Below, piece by piece: positions 53,101-61,359 of a stretch of 64,000 nucleotides of DNA. This stretch comes from Bacteroidota bacterium (lineage in GTDB: Bacteria > Bacteroidota > Bacteroidia > B-17B0 > Aurantibacillaceae). A program made the position numbers and the translations under genes. The stretch covers positions 1 through 64,000 of the forward strand of contig JAJONO010000003.1 in the NCBI GenBank assembly GCA_021323535.1, read 5' to 3'. Under the pieces are notes generated by a model. It did not search any database and was not told the DNA's origin. It saw nothing but the letters and a program-made list of their open reading frames with translations. The stretch's first letter is position 1; each line of letters begins with the position of its first letter.

Positions 53101-53544
53101 AGTGAGTTCGTAATTTACTTTTGAGTCGCTGATAAACGGTGGAGGAACAAATCCAGGCACAGTGTAGTTCGCATTCCTTGGATCAGAATAACGGTCGTAA
53201 CCATTGTGGATCCAGTTGGCTATCTGTGTGAGATTAGCAATTCCCATTGGTGTATTTGGCCAGCTTCCGGTCCCGTTCGTTTTATTAAAAACGTGAAACG
53301 TAATTTTAATGGTGATCACCGGATCGTTGGTTGTTGGTACGTAAGTAGATTGTTTACTGTACTTATTTGTATAGTCTGATGATGTTGCGGTACATACCAG
53401 GGCTTGTGTTGAAGGAGAATTATCTGTCTGCACAAAACCGCCACAGTTTATCCCTTGCGGCTTTGCCAGTCTGTCGCTCTGGGCCCACATGCCTGTTCCC
53501 AGAACAAGGCCGAGCATAATTAATTTTATTGATTTTAAATTCAT
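50149..53544 (-). CDS. T9SS-exported M43-type (pappalysin-like) metalloprotease with beta-helix
   Basis: 1131 residues. The signal peptide (LKSIKLIMLGLVLGTGMWAQ) is followed by a protease domain with the extended zinc motif HEIGHTCGWGH (residues 233-243), HExxHxxGxxH as in pappalysin-like M43 enzymes. Cysteine-rich CCPDAPCATPDFLSDLFP and NPCNVCYENG segments follow. A right-handed beta-helix begins around ADNAITTIKYDENGNWDWGG and covers about residues 400-760. A Gly-Ser linker (GGGSGSGSGSS), a helical region and a type A sorting domain (KLYPNPSKEYTNL ... SQKLIIE) complete it. It should act outside the cell on proteins or peptides. Specificity is unknown; the beta-helix may bind carbohydrate or the cell surface (inference). 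Confidence 0.88.
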   Translation of the reverse strand: MNLKSIKLIMLGLVLGTGMWAQSDRLAKPQGINCGGFVQTDNSPSTQALVCTATSSDYTNKYSKQSTYVPTTNDPVITIKITFHVFNKTNGTGSWPNTPMGIANLTQIANWIHNGYDRYSDPRNANYTVPGFVPPPFISDSKVNYELTNIYFYNDDNLNVAAVSSTYNDTHIFNAITAADPARLNEGLPIIFNNGYYLGAAGYASANSNGPFVHTFVVAPPMGLWWCGEHLRHEIGHTCGWGHTYGTSCCPDAPCATPDFLSDLFPINNPNCPTGTNPCNVCYENGSTICTNNVMSGGGCLGMGWITPLQMGRRIRNLHLAPGTGGNGLRKFAKEMTSSYQAPWNITANETWDFDIQMYRDIIVKPGATLTIKCKVGMANAGRIIVERGARLIIDGGEIYSWCKGWQGIQVWGTSSIRQLIGSNGLSTDQGIVRIINQGTVKDADNAITTIKYDENGNWDWGGYTGGIIQCDGAQFINNIKAIQYLSYQNYNPTYTTIIANIGYIRNSLFETNDVLKMAGNPDPNVFISMWEVRGIQYRGNTYQNTRSPLPAIDKRGSGFYSIDASYTVDRYQVCSLWGPNGCAAYSTNNPSTFNNLHYGVQVQNGVPASNVIVNNNDFTNCNRSIYIGGTYYTVATNNRINVGQGLNSIPFLPYGIYFENSSAYDISNNTIWTTQTSNYNLSLATGICINKSNGLNNLVYRNNINMMGAGSTVYGDNQGTNPGDGLKFKCNQYGQGVNGLNYTDLYMAWDATLGYNGRIDKAQGSTSGGANNFFSHTNNSNPALMSDYMDNGFFGSPGAANSIQYYYNPVSGSWTQPFYYDNSLFVNSPLSTGYVSSMCPAVLGGGSGSGSGSSQKTMPSDIKQVIAEKNTRIAELLKKAETDNSSAITSELSELNHEKGVMIDQMIRTMLEQESDENNILEIMKTDDRPDAKYHLLAAYLSYNKLSEAGQLLSTIETKDEYVNYMAIQKLLLQSKKNGASINDMKKDGQLQSVIASVLRNQADVAYPSALALNKLINDGRHFEFIDLPSQAKTSPKPANNNWSASEMKSFKLYPNPSKEYTNLYFDTRGLTNTTEVMVMDITGKIVIQQQLSTGTSTHVLNTKELKSGLYLVKITEGNKTIGSQKLIIE

Positions 53545-53881
53545 AGTATGAGGTTTAATTGATTTTTAAAAATGAAAATTCGATAGGTTTAAACTACCTA
53601 TGCATCCGAAAAATATACCCGTAGTTTCCCCATGTAGATGTAACTTGTTTATACCGCGCCGGGGAAAATGACGCTGCGTTGTAATATGTTGTTACAAAAG
53701 TACCGCACACCTGCGGTACTTTGTTTTTTCATTCGAGGGGATTTACCTGGGTGAAAACCCAGATATTAAATGAAGTACCTCACGAAACTATAAATAAACA
53801 ATGTATTATAGTATTCCAAATTAGCATCTGTGTGGTTTGAATGTATAAGTGGTTGGTTCTTTTGAGAATTCAGATTATAAA
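53545..53881. other. Gene-free stretch upstream of the metalloprotease
   Basis: No credible reading frame. It holds an imperfect palindrome TAGGTTTAAACTACCTA (from 53585) 40 bases before the metalloprotease start. A strong hairpin AAAGTACCGCA (53697-53707) / TGCGGTACTTT (53712-53722) is followed by T-rich sequence. A second small hairpin CTGGGT (53747-53752) / ACCCAG (53757-53762) follows. The first may be an operator; the second looks like an orphan + strand terminator. Confidence 0.5.
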
Positions 53882-53921
53882 TAAAAAAACATCCCGTAGT
53901 TTTTTATTCTACGGGATGTTT
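53882..53921 (-). terminator. Terminator after the T9SS propeller gene
   Basis: AACATCCCGTAG pairs with CTACGGGATGTT (53909-53920); read on the minus strand, the stem is followed by a T7 run. Confidence 0.9.
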
Positions 53922-53943
53922 AAATTTTAGAGAAGAGGGGGAA

Positions 53944-55212
53944 TTATTCAGTAATAATAAGTTTTCCATTAATTGATTTACCAGAGTAAATCAACTCATA
54001 AAAATAAATTCCTGTTTCCAGATTTTCATTTTTCAGTTCAAAAGAATTGCCATTGACATTACTTATTGTTTTTACTTTTTGCCCCATGGAATTATAAATC
54101 AAAATTTCTCCATCGTTGATCGATTCATTAAATCGGAATGTGGTTGAGGAATTAAACGGATTCGGATATAATTTAAGACTATTTTTAGATGCTTCATTTG
54201 AATTGATCCCCACGATCTGCGAAGCATTTGCAGTTTTCCATACACCACAATCTGTTCCGGCATAAAGTGTGGTTCCTACCATTACAAAAGCACGAACGTT
54301 GATCTGGTTGCAATACCAGTTTCCAAAACTGTCTTTAAAACCCTGGTTGTAATCAACCCACGTTACACCATTATCATTCGATAACAGAACACCTGCGCCT
54401 TCGGTTCCGGCATAAATACTTGTGTCACCCGCATAAATGGCATACACAGGTTTGTTGTTGAATAATGAGTTGTTTGACTGAACCCAGTTGGTGCCCATGT
54501 CAGATGAACGGTACATAACAGGTGATCCTGAAATATTTCCAGCTAAGAAGTTAGAATCTTTTACCGCGATGGCTTGAATGTAATCGTCATAAGTTCCCAT
54601 ACCATTTGAAATGGAAGTAAAATTATCCGCGCTGGTTGGTGAAGTAAAAACACCATGGCCATATAGCCCCACAATAATATTGTTACCGCTTATTGCCATT
54701 GATCGAACATCTATATTTGCGCCTCCGATAGTATTTGAAAACCCATTTACGAAAGAATTCCAGGTTGAAGAACTTATATTGGTAAGTGAGGATTTCATAA
54801 CACCTGCACAACCACCGAAGGTTCCTATATAAATATCGTTTCCTTCAATAAGAATAGCTCTTACATCGCAATTTAATCCTGGTGGTGTAATTTCAGTCCA
54901 GTTTAAACCCAGATCGCTGGATTTAAATACCTGTGATCCTGCTCCGACAAAAAGATCGCTGCCTAAAGAGGTAATACAATAAACCTGCATTCCGGGATAA
55001 GCTCCATTTCTTTGTTGCCAGGTCGTTCCATTATCGGATGAATAGTAAACCCCACCATTCGAGGCGCCTGCGAAAATATCGTTTCCAATGGCTGTGAGTC
55101 CCCATATGCTGCCTCCTGGAGGCGTTGTGGTTTGTTGCCAATTCGCATTTTGTGAATGACTAATAATCGTTGTAAGAACGAATACAATAAGTAGGATAAA
55201 GTTTTTTTTCAT
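53944..55212 (-). CDS. T9SS protein with Asp-box (sialidase/photosystem-like) propeller
   Basis: 422 residues. The signal peptide (MKKNFILLIVFVLTTIISHSQ) is followed by a beta-propeller with regularly spaced Asp-boxes: SSDNGTTWQQRNG, SSDLGLNWTEI, SSDMGTNWVQSN and SNDNGVTWVDYN, alternating with GNDIFAGASNGGVYYS-type strands. A type A sorting domain ends it (KLYPNPFNSSTTF ... NGKLIITE). Asp-box propellers occur in sialidases, but I see no catalytic sialidase arginine triad pattern, so a binding or structural role is as likely. It has its own terminator and is the second T9SS cargo gene of this minus-strand pair. Confidence 0.85.
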   Translation of the reverse strand: MKKNFILLIVFVLTTIISHSQNANWQQTTTPPGGSIWGLTAIGNDIFAGASNGGVYYSSDNGTTWQQRNGAYPGMQVYCITSLGSDLFVGAGSQVFKSSDLGLNWTEITPPGLNCDVRAILIEGNDIYIGTFGGCAGVMKSSLTNISSSTWNSFVNGFSNTIGGANIDVRSMAISGNNIIVGLYGHGVFTSPTSADNFTSISNGMGTYDDYIQAIAVKDSNFLAGNISGSPVMYRSSDMGTNWVQSNNSLFNNKPVYAIYAGDTSIYAGTEGAGVLLSNDNGVTWVDYNQGFKDSFGNWYCNQINVRAFVMVGTTLYAGTDCGVWKTANASQIVGINSNEASKNSLKLYPNPFNSSTTFRFNESINDGEILIYNSMGQKVKTISNVNGNSFELKNENLETGIYFYELIYSGKSINGKLIITE

Positions 55213-55363
55213 GGGTTTGGTTTAAATGTCAAAATACAAATACGTGTTTTAAGAGGCAAAGGTTGGTTCAATGCCGGAACTAAAATAAAGTTAAACAAAA
55301 GTTCTCTTTCCTGTATTTATTATGTGGTGGGGTTTAGTTTATAAGTGGTTTAAGGATCATGAA

Positions 55364-55394
55364 ATAAAAAAGGCGCCGTTTTACGGGCGCCTCA
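55364..55394 (-). terminator. Terminator after rny
   Basis: AGGCGCC (55371-55377) pairs with GGCGCCT (55386-55392); on the minus strand it is followed by a T6 run. Confidence 0.88.
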
Positions 55395-55422
55395 TTTATC
55401 ATTTAAAATTTATAATTCAACA

Positions 55423-56979
55423 TTACTTGGCATAGCCGGTAGCTCTCGTTTCCCTGATCACAGTCACTTTCACCTGACCCGGGTAAGTCATTTCGGTTTG
55501 AATGCGTTGCGAAATTTCGAAAGCAAGTTGTTCCGCTCTTCCGTCACTTACTTTATCGCTTGAAACAATCACACGTAATTCTCTTCCTGCCTGTATAGCG
55601 TAAGTCTTTTCAACGCCATCATAACTCTGAGCCAATGCTTCTAGATCTTTTAGACGTTTCATATATTGTTCAGCGATCTCGCGGCGTGCACCCGGACGGG
55701 CACCGCTGATAGCATCACACACCTGGATGATCGGCGAATACAACGATGTCATTTCAATTTCATCGTGGTGAGCTCCGATCGCGTTACATACTTCAGGTTT
55801 TTCTTTATACTTCTCGGCCAGCTTCATTCCAAGAAGAGCGTGTGGTAACTCTGGCTCGTCATCAGGAACTTTTCCGATATCGTGTAACAATCCGGCACGC
55901 TTGGCTACTTTAGGATTCAGACCCATTTCGCTGGCCATAATACCACAAAGGTTAGCCACTTCGCGACTGTGTTGTAATAAGTTTTGTCCGTAAGACGAAC
56001 GGTATTTCATTCTTCCAACCATACGGATCAGCTCCGGATGTAATCCATGAATACCGAGATCAATGCAGGTACGTTTTCCTGTTTCAATGATCTCTTCTTC
56101 AATCATCTTTTTAGTTTTCTCAACTACTTCTTCAATACGCGCCGGGTGAATGCGCCCGTCTGTTACTAACTGATGTAAAGCAAGGCGGCAGATCTCACGA
56201 CGGATAGAATCAAAACAACTTAATGTAATGGCATCAGGAGTATCGTCTACAATGATCTCAACACCGGTTGCTGCTTCCAACGCGCGAATGTTACGTCCTT
56301 CACGTCCAATGATACGTCCTTTTGTTTCGTCACCTTCAATATGAAATACCGAAATAGAATTTTCAATAGCGGCTTCTGTTGCAACACGCTGAATGGTTTG
56401 AATAACAATTTTCTTAGCTTCTTTGTTGGCCGAAATTTTAGCTTCGTCCATAATATCTTTGATGTAAGCCATCGCCTGGGTTTTGGCTTCACTCTTGATC
56501 GATTCTACCAGCTGTATTTTAGCGTCTTCTGCTTTAAGTCCGCTGATTTTCTCGAGCATTTCTACCTGTTTACGGTGACCTTTTTCAACTTCTTCGTGGC
56601 GTTGCTTGTAAATTTCAATTTGCTGTTGCGCCTGGCTCTTGATGTTCTCAACTTCTTTGTCCTTTCGGTTAAGGTCCTCAATTTTTTTATTGAGGTCGCC
56701 TTCTTTTTGCTTGAGTTTGTTTTCGGTCTGGGCTATCTGGCTGTTTTTTTCCTGAACGGCTTTATCGTGTTCCGATTTCAGCTGAAGAAATTTTTCTTTG
56801 GCTTGTAGGATCTTTTCCTGTTTGGTGGCTTCAGCTTTTACTTCGGCCTCTTTGATCATGTTCTCTTTTTCTTTTTTAGCTGCTTTGTTCAGTTTACTGC
56901 CGGCTAAGATGTAGCCAACGATGATTCCTACAATGAGAGCTCCGCCTCCGGCAATTAAAGCTATTGTCAATATATTCAT
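55423..56979 (-). CDS. rny: Ribonuclease Y
   Basis: RNase Y is a membrane-bound endoribonuclease that starts mRNA decay. The 518-residue form from ATG 56979 ([20 protein letters not shown]) is preferred because it puts the membrane helix at the N-terminus, as in the family; the frame extends ten codons further. A long coiled coil (about 30-200) is followed by the KH domain ([20 protein letters not shown]) and the HD domain with its metal site ([20 protein letters not shown]). The family C-terminus [20 protein letters not shown] is intact. It lies downstream of zapA, a gene order common in Bacteroidota. Confidence 0.96.
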   Translation of the reverse strand: MNILTIALIAGGGALIVGIIVGYILAGSKLNKAAKKEKENMIKEAEVKAEATKQEKILQAKEKFLQLKSEHDKAVQEKNSQIAQTENKLKQKEGDLNKKIEDLNRKDKEVENIKSQAQQQIEIYKQRHEEVEKGHRKQVEMLEKISGLKAEDAKIQLVESIKSEAKTQAMAYIKDIMDEAKISANKEAKKIVIQTIQRVATEAAIENSISVFHIEGDETKGRIIGREGRNIRALEAATGVEIIVDDTPDAITLSCFDSIRREICRLALHQLVTDGRIHPARIEEVVEKTKKMIEEEIIETGKRTCIDLGIHGLHPELIRMVGRMKYRSSYGQNLLQHSREVANLCGIMASEMGLNPKVAKRAGLLHDIGKVPDDEPELPHALLGMKLAEKYKEKPEVCNAIGAHHDEIEMTSLYSPIIQVCDAISGARPGARREIAEQYMKRLKDLEALAQSYDGVEKTYAIQAGRELRVIVSSDKVSDGRAEQLAFEISQRIQTEMTYPGQVKVTVIRETRATGYAK

Positions 56980-57040
56980 ATTCTTCTTTCTTTTTTTAAA
57001 CTCAGTCACCTTCGCGGGGGCTTAGATGAGTAAGCTGGGG

Positions 57041-57126
57041 TTATTAAAATAAAAAACGCACAAACTTTATTTCCGGGTTAACGGCTCTAAAATTTGTGCG
57101 TGAAATCCCGATAACTATCGGGAGGC
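57041..57126 (-). ncRNA. Structured RNA candidate (6S-Flavo-like) or elaborate terminator after zapA
   Basis: Read on the minus strand, a hairpin TCCCGATA-GT-TATCGGGA (57106-57123) is followed by a 9-bp stem ACGCACAAA / TTTGTGCGT (57093-57101 with 57056-57064). That stem encloses a symmetric 8+8 internal bubble, a short CCG/CGG stem and a T-rich tail (57041-57055). A long hairpin with a large symmetric bubble is the general form of the Bacteroidota-specific 6S-Flavo RNA, and 6S RNA lies beside zapA in some other bacteria. The structure is directly visible; the 6S identity is only a hypothesis. At minimum it should terminate the zapA transcript. Confidence 0.45.
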
Positions 57127-57139
57127 AGAGTTTAATCTG

Positions 57140-57448
57140 CTATTCGGTTAATTTGTTAATGTCTTGGACATGTTGCTGTAACATTTCCTCCACACTGGCA
57201 AACAGTTGTTTTAAATCACTTAATTCTCTTTCGGCTGTATTGGCCTGTTTGTATAGCTGTGATACCAGCTGCAACATAACCATACTCAACACATCCTTCT
57301 TATCTTTAACCGGATAATTCCTTTCGAACTCACCCAGTTTAGTATTTATTAAGTTAACAGCCTCTTTAATGTTTTGCTCGTCGGTCGAATCCACTTTCAA
57401 GGGAAAGATGCTTCCGGCAATTTCAACTTTTATGTTTACTTCGCTCAT
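57140..57448 (-). CDS. zapA: Cell division protein ZapA
   Basis: 102 residues. ZapA crosslinks FtsZ filaments at midcell. The globular head (NIKVEIAGSIFPLKVDSTDEQ, then IKEAVNLINTKLGEF) is followed by the dimerising coiled coil (ANTAERELSDLKQLFASVEEMLQQHV). Length and pattern match Bacteroidota ZapA. It begins 18 bases after the stop of the hendecad coiled-coil gene, so they are probably cotranscribed. Confidence 0.9.
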   Translation of the reverse strand: MSEVNIKVEIAGSIFPLKVDSTDEQNIKEAVNLINTKLGEFERNYPVKDKKDVLSMVMLQLVSQLYKQANTAERELSDLKQLFASVEEMLQQHVQDINKLTE

Positions 57449-57466
57449 TTAAAGAGGGCGTTAAAA

Positions 57467-59929
57467 TTAAGCACTCAACAACGCTATGCACTTATCAATT
57501 TCACGCACCAAATCGTTTATTTGTTTTTTCATCTGCGACTTTTCAGTCCCATTTGAATTACCTGCTAAAATAATATTTTTACGGTGATTATTCAAGTCTG
57601 TTACATCAATATTCTGACTATCAACATGTTGCGATAAACCGCTAATAACGTCGTTCATTTTTAACAATTGAGTTGCCATCTGTTCTTTTTCGTTTAAAAG
57701 ACTTAAACGTTCGTCGTTCAGGGCATCAATTTGTTTGAAGAGTCGGTCAATAAAAGCTTCCTGTTCCTCAGCATTGCTCGAATTCCTTAACAGATCGAGT
57801 TCGGTTTCATAACCCGACATTTTTTCGTTCAGTTCAGAAACACTTGAGTTTAATCCACCAATTGTGTTTTGCAACATATTGATTTCCGATAAGAGATTGT
57901 GTTTCTCAGAATTAAGGATATCGTAGTTATGTTGTAACGAAGTTAACTGTTCGCTTGATTGCGAAGAAAGTTCGGTCTCGGCCCTTAAACTTTCAATCTC
58001 CAGTTTTAAAGAAGTGATCTCGGTTTCAAGAGCGGCATTTGTTCCCTGGAGATTGGTGATCTCAAAGTTTTTAGAGCTTAATGTTTCTTTTAATTCTTCA
58101 ACTCTGCCAACACTTGAAGCGTTCAACTCGTCTAATTCTGTTTTCAGCAAAGCAATTTCAGATTCCTGCGCTTCTACTTTATCCTGCGCAAGGTCAATTT
58201 CATTGATCAGGTTGGTGTTTTCTGCCAGTAATTTCTGAAATTCTACATCTTTACTTTGTAATTGTTGTTGCGAAGATGTTTCAAGTTCTGATTTAAATTC
58301 TTCAAAAGCCTGTTCTTTTTCAGAAACAGATGCATGAAGGTTATTGATCTCGGCGTGTAATTTCTGAATGGCTTCTTCCGAATTTTCTAATTCAAGCGAT
58401 TTCAAATCAAGTTTAGATTCAGTTTCCGCAAGCACATTGGTTGTGTTTTCAAAAAGAAGGCCAAGGTTCTGGATCTCTGAATTCAGATTTTCGATCTGTG
58501 AATTTAACTGATTCACCTGCTCTGAAGAAGATAAAGAAGAAGTTTGTCTGAAGCTTTCAAATTCTGAAGTGATAGAGCTTACTTTTTCTGCTTCTGCTTT
58601 TAATAAGGTTTCAAAATGACTGATCTGATTGTTCAATGTTTCAATGACAGAATTCTGTCCGTCGATGTGAACCACCAGTTCTCTCACTTTTTCTTTAAAA
58701 TGATCGTTCTCTAATTGCGCTTTGCTGAGTTCTTCTGTTAGTTTAGAGTTTTGTGAGTTGGAATGAATTAAAGTATTCGATAATTTCTCTTCATAAGAGT
58801 TTGTGATCCCGTTGATCTTTGATTCGTGAGATGAGATCATTTCAGAAACAATTGATTCGTGCGACGATGTTAATTCACTGATTCTTGTTTCATAAGAAGA
58901 AGTAAGTTCGCTGATGTTTGTTTCATGCGTACTTGTAAGATTGCTTACAATAGAATCGTGCGATGCTTTCAGTTCTGCAATATGCGATTCAAAAGAAGTG
59001 GTCAATCCTTCAGAAGTAGAGGTAGAGCTTGCTCTTAATTCGTTTATCTGGTTTTCATAATCAGAAATTAATCGTTGTTCTCTATTAGAAAATTCCTGTG
59101 TTAATGTGTCAAGCCCCGATTTAAGATCATTGGTTAATGTATTACGCTGCTCTTCCATCTGAAGTTTCAGTGTAGAGATCTCATTCTGGTAAGCGTACTT
59201 AATAGCATCGATCTTTGTAGAATATGTTTCTTCAAGATTAGCAATGGCCGTGGCGTGAGACTGGGTTAAAGAACTGATCTCAGTTTCGCTTCCGATTGTA
59301 AGTTTACTGATCTGTGAACTGTAATCGTTCTTTAAAAAAGTGATTTCTTCCTGGTGCGATGATTTAAGAGAAAGAAGTTCTTCGCTATGTTTTAAGTTAA
59401 TACTTTCTTCTCTGTCGGCCCAGCCTGAGCTGAGTTCGTTCACACGATTTTCAAATTCTTCTTTAAGACCAAGCTCTTTGTAATGGATATTGGAACGAAG
59501 TTCGTTGATCTGGGTAGTATATTCTTCGGTAACACGTTCAAGTTCTGTGGCGGCTTCAGTTTTAACCGATTCAATACGACGTTCGTAAACAGAGGCAATA
59601 TCATTAAGTTCGCTGCGAAGCGATTCGATCTCGCTTAAACGAAGCTCTATTTCTTCCTGCTTGGCGTTAAGTTGTTCTTTAATGGTTCCGCGTAATTCCT
59701 TGAATGCGGCCAGTTCTGCTTTGTAGTTGGTATTGTCACGCTCCATTACCGAAAGCTTGGTGTTCAGCACGTCAATCGTCACCTGCAATCTTTTGCAGTC
59801 CTCGTCGCGAAGAATTAACTGGTTGCGATAGTCGCTCAGGGAGCGTTTCAACTCATTAAATTCCTTGCGGAGGGCCATATCACTGTCTAAAACTTGTTGT
59901 AATTCTGTTTTTAGGCTTTCAGCATTCAT
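57467..59929 (-). CDS. Large coiled-coil protein upstream of zapA
   Basis: 820 residues from ATG 59929 (MNAESLKTELQQVL); the TTG nine bases earlier is a less likely start. Nearly all of it is predicted coiled coil. Residues 112-386 form 25 consecutive 11-residue units with hydrophobic residues at fixed positions 4, 8 and 11. The remaining C-terminal half is more ordinary heptad coil. There is no signal peptide, membrane helix or cysteine-rich part, so it is probably cytoplasmic. The C-terminus KKQINDLVREIDKCIALLSA resembles the end of the short coiled-coil protein usually encoded before zapA in Bacteroidota, suggesting this is a greatly enlarged version. A filament or division-linked scaffold role is inferred from architecture and position. 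Confidence 0.88.
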   Translation of the reverse strand: MNAESLKTELQQVLDSDMALRKEFNELKRSLSDYRNQLILRDEDCKRLQVTIDVLNTKLSVMERDNTNYKAELAAFKELRGTIKEQLNAKQEEIELRLSEIESLRSELNDIASVYERRIESVKTEAATELERVTEEYTTQINELRSNIHYKELGLKEEFENRVNELSSGWADREESINLKHSEELLSLKSSHQEEITFLKNDYSSQISKLTIGSETEISSLTQSHATAIANLEETYSTKIDAIKYAYQNEISTLKLQMEEQRNTLTNDLKSGLDTLTQEFSNREQRLISDYENQINELRASSTSTSEGLTTSFESHIAELKASHDSIVSNLTSTHETNISELTSSYETRISELTSSHESIVSEMISSHESKINGITNSYEEKLSNTLIHSNSQNSKLTEELSKAQLENDHFKEKVRELVVHIDGQNSVIETLNNQISHFETLLKAEAEKVSSITSEFESFRQTSSLSSSEQVNQLNSQIENLNSEIQNLGLLFENTTNVLAETESKLDLKSLELENSEEAIQKLHAEINNLHASVSEKEQAFEEFKSELETSSQQQLQSKDVEFQKLLAENTNLINEIDLAQDKVEAQESEIALLKTELDELNASSVGRVEELKETLSSKNFEITNLQGTNAALETEITSLKLEIESLRAETELSSQSSEQLTSLQHNYDILNSEKHNLLSEINMLQNTIGGLNSSVSELNEKMSGYETELDLLRNSSNAEEQEAFIDRLFKQIDALNDERLSLLNEKEQMATQLLKMNDVISGLSQHVDSQNIDVTDLNNHRKNIILAGNSNGTEKSQMKKQINDLVREIDKCIALLSA
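58772..59596 (-). repeat. 25 consecutive 33-bp / 11-residue (hendecad) repeats
   Basis: From ASVYERRIESV to TNSYEEKLSNT the protein divides into 25 units of 11 residues without insertion or deletion. Examples are KTEAATELERV, KSSHQEEITFL, TSTHETNISEL and TSSYETRISEL. Position 11 is almost always Leu or Ile, position 8 usually Ile, Val or Leu, and position 4 often Tyr, His or Phe. The last seven units are closest to each other. Confidence 0.85.
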
Positions 59930-60376
59930 TGAATACAATTTTTGATTTTCATAAAATTATGCACTCACCATGCAGTAAAAGCCTGTATACTATAATATAA
60001 GTAAACATAGCAATGTTAATTAAGACGAACGTTATTAAAAGTGTTTTGTTAATTAAGTAGATGAGGATTTTTTGTAGTTACCACAAGGCTTTCACATGCT
60101 TTTTTGAACAAAAAGATGCCTTTTTGGATAAACTTTTTGTTAAATTAATCAGGTTTAAAAGCTGGGAAATGTGCATTTTAAGACCGTGCCAGAAAAATAA
60201 ATTCTTCCGGAAAGCGAAATTTTAATTTGCAATTGATTGATAATTAAGTCGCATTTTTTTTACGGATTAACTAAATAAACGCCATTTTTTGCTAAAAAAT
60301 TTAGGTTTTCGAAACTTTTCGTTGCTAAATGCGTTATACTATCATAGAAAGACCGAAAAAAAGCCTATTTTTTTTG
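59930..60376. other. A/T-rich intergenic region between divergent coiled-coil and rpoD genes
   Basis: No reading frame or repeat of note. The region contains two TTAATTAA-like stretches (TTAATTAAG near 60015 and 60051) and must hold the promoter of the minus-strand coiled-coil / zapA unit, but I cannot place it with confidence. The unusual length for this compact genome suggests regulation of rpoD or zapA. Confidence 0.5.
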
Positions 60377-60384
60377 TATCTTTG
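60377..60384 (+). promoter_or_regulatory. -7 box of rpoD
   Basis: TATCTTTG, preceded by a T-rich run ending in TTTTTG, matches TAnnTTTG. Predicted leader to the ATG at 60420 is about 29 bases and contains AAAGGAAAAG just upstream of the start. No TTG -33 element is seen. Confidence 0.55.
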
Positions 60385-60419
60385 CAAATTATATTCACAC
60401 ACATACCTAAAGGAAAAGA

Positions 60420-61283
60420 ATGAGACAGCTAAAAATCACCAAATCAATCACCAATCGCGAAAGTGCTTCACTTGATAAGTACCTTCAGGAGATTGGACGC
60501 GAAGAGTTAATAACAGCAGAAGAAGAAGTAATTCTCGCGAAAAAGATTAAAGATGGTGACCAACGAGCTTTAGAAAAATTAACCCGCGCTAACTTACGTT
60601 TCGTGGTTTCAGTTGCAAAACAATATCAGAACCAGGGTTTAAGTCTTCCAGATCTTATCAACGAAGGAAACTTAGGTCTTATTAAAGCGGCCCGCCGTTT
60701 CGATGAAACCCGCGGTTTTAAATTTATTTCTTATGCCGTATGGTGGATTCGTCAGAGTATCCTCCAGGCTTTAGCAGAACAAAGTCGTATCGTACGTTTA
60801 CCATTGAACCAGGTTGGTTCTTTAAATAAGATCAATAAAGCTTATAGTAAATTAGAACAGGAATTCGAACGCGAACCAAGCGCAGAAGAACTGGCAGATA
60901 TTCTTGACCTGCCTATCGATAAAGTAAGCGACACTATGAAAGTAAGTGGCCGCCACGTGAGTATGGACGCTCCATTCGCTAACGGCGAAGAAAGCAGCCT
61001 GCTTGATGTACTTGTGAATCTTGATTCACCTAAAGCTGATAGCGGATTAATGAACGAAAGTCTCAGTCGCGAAATCGACCGTGCTTTAAGTACATTAACT
61101 GAAAGAGAACGCGACGTAGTTAAATTATTCTTCGGAATTGGTCTTAACCATGGATTAACGCTTGAAGAGATCGGAGATAAATTTGATTTAACACGCGAGC
61201 GTGTTCGACAGATCAAAGAAAAAGCCATCCGCCGTTTACGTCACAGCAGTCGTAGCAAATTATTACAGCAATATTTAGGATAA
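60420..61283 (+). CDS. rpoD: Primary RNA polymerase sigma factor (RpoD/SigA)
   Basis: 287 residues, the short form typical of Bacteroidota, lacking region 1.1. Region 1.2 ([22 protein letters not shown]) is followed by region 2 with the core-binding and -10 segments ([51 protein letters not shown]). Region 3 and region 4 follow ([40 protein letters not shown]). The altered promoter consensus of the phylum (TTG / TAnnTTTG) is read by this factor. It is monocistronic with its own promoter and terminator. Confidence 0.96.
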   Translation: MRQLKITKSITNRESASLDKYLQEIGREELITAEEEVILAKKIKDGDQRALEKLTRANLRFVVSVAKQYQNQGLSLPDLINEGNLGLIKAARRFDETRGFKFISYAVWWIRQSILQALAEQSRIVRLPLNQVGSLNKINKAYSKLEQEFEREPSAEELADILDLPIDKVSDTMKVSGRHVSMDAPFANGEESSLLDVLVNLDSPKADSGLMNESLSREIDRALSTLTERERDVVKLFFGIGLNHGLTLEEIGDKFDLTRERVRQIKEKAIRRLRHSSRSKLLQQYLG

Positions 61284-61310
61284 TATCCAATTAAATTAGA
61301 TAAACCAAAG

Positions 61311-61342
61311 AGGCCTTGACAGAGATGTCGGGGCTTTTTTAT
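61311..61342 (+). terminator. Rho-independent terminator after rpoD
   Basis: GCCTTGACA (61313-61321) pairs with TGTCGGGGC (61326-61334) using two G-T wobbles; a T6 run follows. Confidence 0.85.
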
Positions 61343-61359
61343 TTCTATTCAATATTTTT

